A stretch of 64,000 bases of DNA from Membranipora membranacea. Taxonomy: Eukaryota > Bryozoa > Gymnolaemata > Cheilostomatida > Membraniporidae. The notes beneath the pieces were generated by a model that was given only the letters and a program-made list of their open reading frames with translations, did no database searches and was not told where the DNA came from. Numbering within the stretch: position 1 is the first letter of the stretch; each line of letters starts with the position of its first letter. The position numbers were made by a program, and so were the translations under genes. Shown piece by piece: positions 60,226 to 64,000 of this stretch. The stretch spans positions 11,725,001 to 11,789,000 of the forward strand of contig OU612066.1 in NCBI GenBank assembly GCA_914767715.1. Direction: 5' to 3'.

Positions 60226-63185
60226 TTAGCTTTCGTCAGAATGGCTTTCGTTACTATCAGAGCTAGGGTTATGATGGTGAACTTGCTGCCTCATTTGGTG
60301 AACTTCTTCTTCCGAAGACTGATTCTCTATAACAGATAGTCTTTGGTTGGATAGCTCTAATGAGGTCTCTAAGTCAATAGTTGCGGACTGACTCTCAATA
60401 GAAATTTGCCTGTGGATAGGTTGCAGCTCCTCTGAGCTTTCAGAATCAAAGGGTGAGGACTGACTCTCTAAAGAAGTCTGTCTCTGCTGGTTGGGTTGCT
60501 CTTCAAAACTTTCTGAGCTTGAGCTTTGAGGAATAACAAATGTTGGACCTGCTGTGGGTCCAGGCCTAAACCTCACTGGAGCTGTCGTGAAAACAACAGT
60601 TCTGGGCGTGGTAAACTGTACTTGAGGGGCTCTGGTTCTGATTGGCCTTCTTGTTGTGGTGATTTTCACAGGAGGTCTGTGGTGAGGTTGTGTGGTCCGT
60701 ACTGGTTGTTTGGTGACAGGTCTGGGTGTGGTAAAGTTGACTCGAGGGGGTCTCGTTCTGATTGGTCGTCTTGTTGTGGAGATGATTTTGACTTCAGGCC
60801 TATTTTGTACTGGTTGTCTGATGACAGATCCCCATGGTCTGGCCGAATAAGTTGCTTTTGGTTGCTGGATTGCTATTGGTGATAGAGGAGGTGAGTAAAC
60901 TTTCTGGTTACCGCGTTGTTTCATAGTTGAGCTGTGCTCCAAGCTTTCACTTGACTGGTCATGATGGTTGCTTGTTGAGCTGTCATCATCATCACTGCTG
61001 CTTCCAGAGACCCGTACTTTTACAGGCTTGCCTCTACTCATCCTAATCACGTAACTTCCACTTTCTTCTGAGCTCTCATCTGACTCGGCATGATGGTTAC
61101 CGTCAGTAGAGCTGCTGTCACTGGCACTGCTATCATCAGTACTGTCGACACCAGGTTTGGTATGTTGTCGAGTTGCGGACTGCCAGGGTCTAGCTGACAG
61201 AGCTCCTCTGTGCTGATGAACAGATACTGGTGACTGATACGTCATAATGCCTCTTGATTTGTTGTTGTCTAGAGCTGAGCTTGAGTCGGTTTCCAAGCTA
61301 TCCTCACCACTGCTGTCTCTACCAGAGCTTCCTCCAGCTATAACTGTCTTACCAGGTTTGAATGCTTCTCCAAATTGACTGCTGTCAGCAGAGCTGCCAC
61401 CACTAGCAGGCACTTTCACTCTAACAGGCTTTCCTCTGCTCATCCTGATTACGTAGTTTCCACTTTCCTCAGAGCTTTCGTCAACATTTGATGAGTGTGA
61501 TGGAAGTTGTACTCTCCTATCACTTAATGGTCTTGTTATGTGGGTGTTGCTGGTGTGATAATTTGCCCTGTAGAGTTGTCTGGATGGTGATGGGCTGCTA
61601 ACACTATTTGTCTTTGAGCTCTCAACTGAGCTGTCCTCATATGAACCACTGCCTGATACAGGTACTCTGACTTGTCTGCCTCGACTCATTCTTATGATAT
61701 ATCTCCCACCTTGTTCAGTGCTATCATCGCTATCAATGCTTGACATACTGGGTACTGGAGCTTGTCTTCTTGTGTATGTTGGTTGTGCTTGATATGGTTG
61801 GCGCGGTGCAGGTGGTGGTTGGCTGCGAACAACAGTTGGCACATAGGGCATTGAGGTCCTCCTACTCCCAGTGTTTGTGGATGGTGATATTTGCTGAGAG
61901 CTGTCATCCCCTGAGCTATCTCTTGCTATGGGTACTCTGACTGGCTTGCCTCTGCTCATTCTGATGGTATACCCCTTGTTCTCCTCTGAACTCTCACTCC
62001 TGCCAGCTTGAAAGTCACTGAACTCTCCCAATTGGTACGCCGGTGCCAGATTTCTGTGTATCGTCTTGAGTGACTCCTCTGTAACAGGTTTGCCATCAGC
62101 TGTCACTCCGATCACTGGCTTGCCCATGCTGGTTTTGCCAAACCACCTGTAATGAAAGTCATGAGAAATTGATAGTTGATAATTGCATAATCACGGTAAA
62201 GAAGAATATAATCAAAGGTGGCAAGAGATGCACAGCAATTTGTGAGAAACATTAACATGATTTGTCGGCAAGATACCTAGCATCACAGCATTATGCTGCT
62301 TTGTGAAGACATGATGACAGTTATAGTAAGAACTAGGTAAACAGATTATCTTCAAGATATTTCTATGAGAACAGTTACTAAATATGAGCGCAAGCTGTCT
62401 AATTATTACCGAAAGTCGTGTTCTCTCAACAAATGGAAAGACAACTTGAAAGAAACAGCTTGTTCGTATTCAAGCCACAACGCGCCAATATTTTGCTAAT
62501 CTATGTCTAAAGATGCGCAAGTTGGGGTGTGGCAGTTTGCAGAATATAAATCTTTGATGATGAGACCAAATGCTGTGCCAAAATATAATATTTGATAACA
62601 GAGCCATTCTACGTATCATTAGCCAAAATATCAGCTTCGAACAAAGCCAGCCAACATTTTCTACTTCTTTTTTTCAAATCAGCACGGAACAAAATGCGTT
62701 CAAATTTTTGGAAAATATTTAAAATTACCAGCAGCCTCATCAAATGGCCACTGTCACCTGATGAGCGCCAATCTTAAATTACCTTTTATCACTCAGAGTA
62801 TCACATTAATTGATGATTTTGAATGATAAGCTGTGCTACTCTGGCCCACAAGCCAAGAATTACAAGGTGGTATGATGTGAACCCATGCTCCTGATCGTTC
62901 GCTAAAGAATATTGCCAATTTTCACGGAGAGTGTATGCCATGTAGAATAAACCTCTCAGACTAAAACCAAGCAGGTTGGAATGTTTACCCCGCAATTCTT
63001 GAGCAATAAACTTTGGCAGAGGTTATTTTTACTCACCATGGCTGATTCTGGTTCCCCTGGGATTGTGGTACTGGTATGTTATATGCCTGGCTCTGATGAG
63101 GTATGTGTGAACTACTGTATGGTGGTCTGTAATAACTGGAGACTCCCGACAAGCTAAACGCCAACAGCAGCAAGCTAAACTTCAT
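60226..63185 (-). CDS. Secreted acidic Ser-rich protein with RMSRG repeats
   Basis: I do not recognise the family. Two coding exons, 63185-63037 and 62146-60226, join in phase (TG|G, Trp) to give 689 residues. A signal peptide, MKFSLLLLAFSLSGVSS, is followed by a Tyr/Pro/Gln-rich stretch. The body has four repeats of Y-x-I-R-M-S-R-G-[KR]-x-V-[RK]-V (at about 61931-61974, 61662-61709, 61411-61458 and 61011-61060), mostly preceded by acidic Ser runs such as SSEESG and followed by Ser/Asp clusters such as SSSDDDDSS. A Pro/Thr/Arg-rich segment with TTRRPIRTR twice comes next, then a Ser/Glu-rich C-terminus ending SHSDES. There is no Cys in the body repeats and no known domain. Many S-x-E and S-x-D sites would suit secretory-pathway (Fam20C-type) phosphorylation. 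The composition is like extracellular-matrix, biomineralisation or adhesive proteins; that role is inference. Confidence 0.87.
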
Positions 63186-64000
63186 TCTGTAAAATAAAAA
63201 ATTTCAAGATATTAGATATAATATAATGATAGGATAACAAAAATCAAGGAATCTTTTTCTATAAACACAAAATAAAAAATTACTTTGCTTTTCTGGAAAT
63301 TGAAGAAACCACAACTCAAATCAAAATGATATAGATAAAAAATCCAAAGCTCTTCAATAGTAAAAAATGAAAGCAATCCTGGATGATGCTATGAGCAAAC
63401 ACTGATGATCAATGTTCATAGTGTAAAATAAGCTTTCAATAGAACAGCCCGCATTGACAAAAATATTTTTGACAAATTCACTTGGTTAGTTTTACCCATA
63501 AACATATAAATATTAAGAGTATTTATATGTTTATGGTTTTACCATTTATTTTTGTTTGTGATGATCTCAAGCGACACTAGATCATATCTTTTTTCATTAA
63601 GTTCAAGTGACTTGTTTGGCAAATAAAATTGGAAAATAGAAAGTCAGAAGTCCAGTTTCTTGTTATGGTGTACAAAATAATAAGTTACCTGAAGGATTGT
63701 ATAGATTTTCGGCAGGTAGATATTTGGCAGGTAGGATTCGGCAGGTAGACTACAGCAGGCGGGTTCTCAACAGGTGCTCCTCAGCTGTCTTGCCTCTTGA
63801 GAGTGAAGCAGCTCATCCTCAGTGTTCAGTTTTATACCCACACTTCAGGGTACCCAGGCACGCTGCGGTCCTTGCCCCACCCAGCTGCTTACCAGCTACT
63901 TAATCAGCTCAAGAATGTCCATCACCACCATCGATATTATGACCTCACAACATTCCCAAAGGCAGGTGAATTGGGAAGGCATAGAGGGAGTCATTGGATA
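63186..64000. other. 5' UTR intron and upstream region of the secreted protein gene
   Basis: TTTTACAG one base before the ATG at 63185 is a splice acceptor, and TTCAG|GTAAC at 63689/63688 a matching donor, so the first exon is non-coding and ends at 63689. That exon contains several near-tandem GGCAGGTAG words (63711-63750). No other gene was seen to the end of the window. Confidence 0.65.
63830..63836 (-). promoter_or_regulatory. TATA box of the secreted protein gene
   Basis: TATAAAA on the minus strand, in GGGTATAAAACTG. It sits about 140 bp upstream of the non-coding first exon's donor, which places transcription start near 63800-63806. A TATA-type promoter is common in highly expressed, tissue-specific secreted proteins. 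Confidence 0.65.

Noticed and set aside
60526-60882. 118-codon plus-strand open frame
   Set aside because: It is the antisense of the low-complexity Pro/Thr/Arg-rich part of the secreted repeat protein.

Overview
The window is nuclear DNA of an invertebrate animal. Genes are split by short spliceosomal introns (GT..AG, mostly 0.3-1.8 kb), non-coding DNA is AT-rich, and there are SINE, LINE and hairpin-element remnants. The gene set (an HR96/NR1J-type nuclear receptor, a prenylated complexin, fatty acyl-CoA reductases, ARF-like GTPases, a secreted Ser/Asp-rich repeat protein) fits a protostome, probably a lophotrochozoan. That placement is inference; no marker here fixes the species. I rebuilt exon-intron structures by eye from splice sites, reading-frame phase and family knowledge.

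Layout: (1) 1.6-8.0 kb, minus: HR96/NR1J-like nuclear receptor with DNA-binding and ligand-binding domains; its 5' exon was not found. (2) 8.0-14.8 kb: no gene recognised. (3) 14.8-18.1 kb, plus: TSR3, the 18S rRNA aminocarboxypropyltransferase, in 7 exons. (4) 18.1-20.7 kb: a near-perfect 132-bp palindrome and a LINE reverse-transcriptase remnant. (5) 20.7-23.3 kb, plus: PDCD2L in 5 exons. TSR3 and PDCD2L both belong to small-ribosomal-subunit biogenesis. (6) 24.5-27.7 kb, minus: complexin in 4 exons, ending in a CAAX box. (7) 27.7-31.6 kb: no gene; holds a 114-bp hairpin element. (8) 31.7-37.9 kb and 40.4-46.3 kb, minus: two tandem fatty acyl-CoA reductase genes, each with 10 exons and matching exon lengths. 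(9) 47.9-58.8 kb, minus: four tandem ARF-like GTPase genes with identical 4-exon structure, plus an extra relic or alternative first exon. All four have lost the catalytic glutamine of switch II; copy B has an in-frame stop, and copy D has also lost Mg2+-site residues. (10) 60.2-63.8 kb, minus: a secreted, acidic, Ser-rich protein with four copies of a basic Y-x-I-R-M-S-R-G motif and a TATA-type promoter.

The strongest candidates for new biology are the ARF-like cluster whose members all lack the GTPase glutamine, and the secreted repeat protein. Both can be tested with transcript data and family searches.
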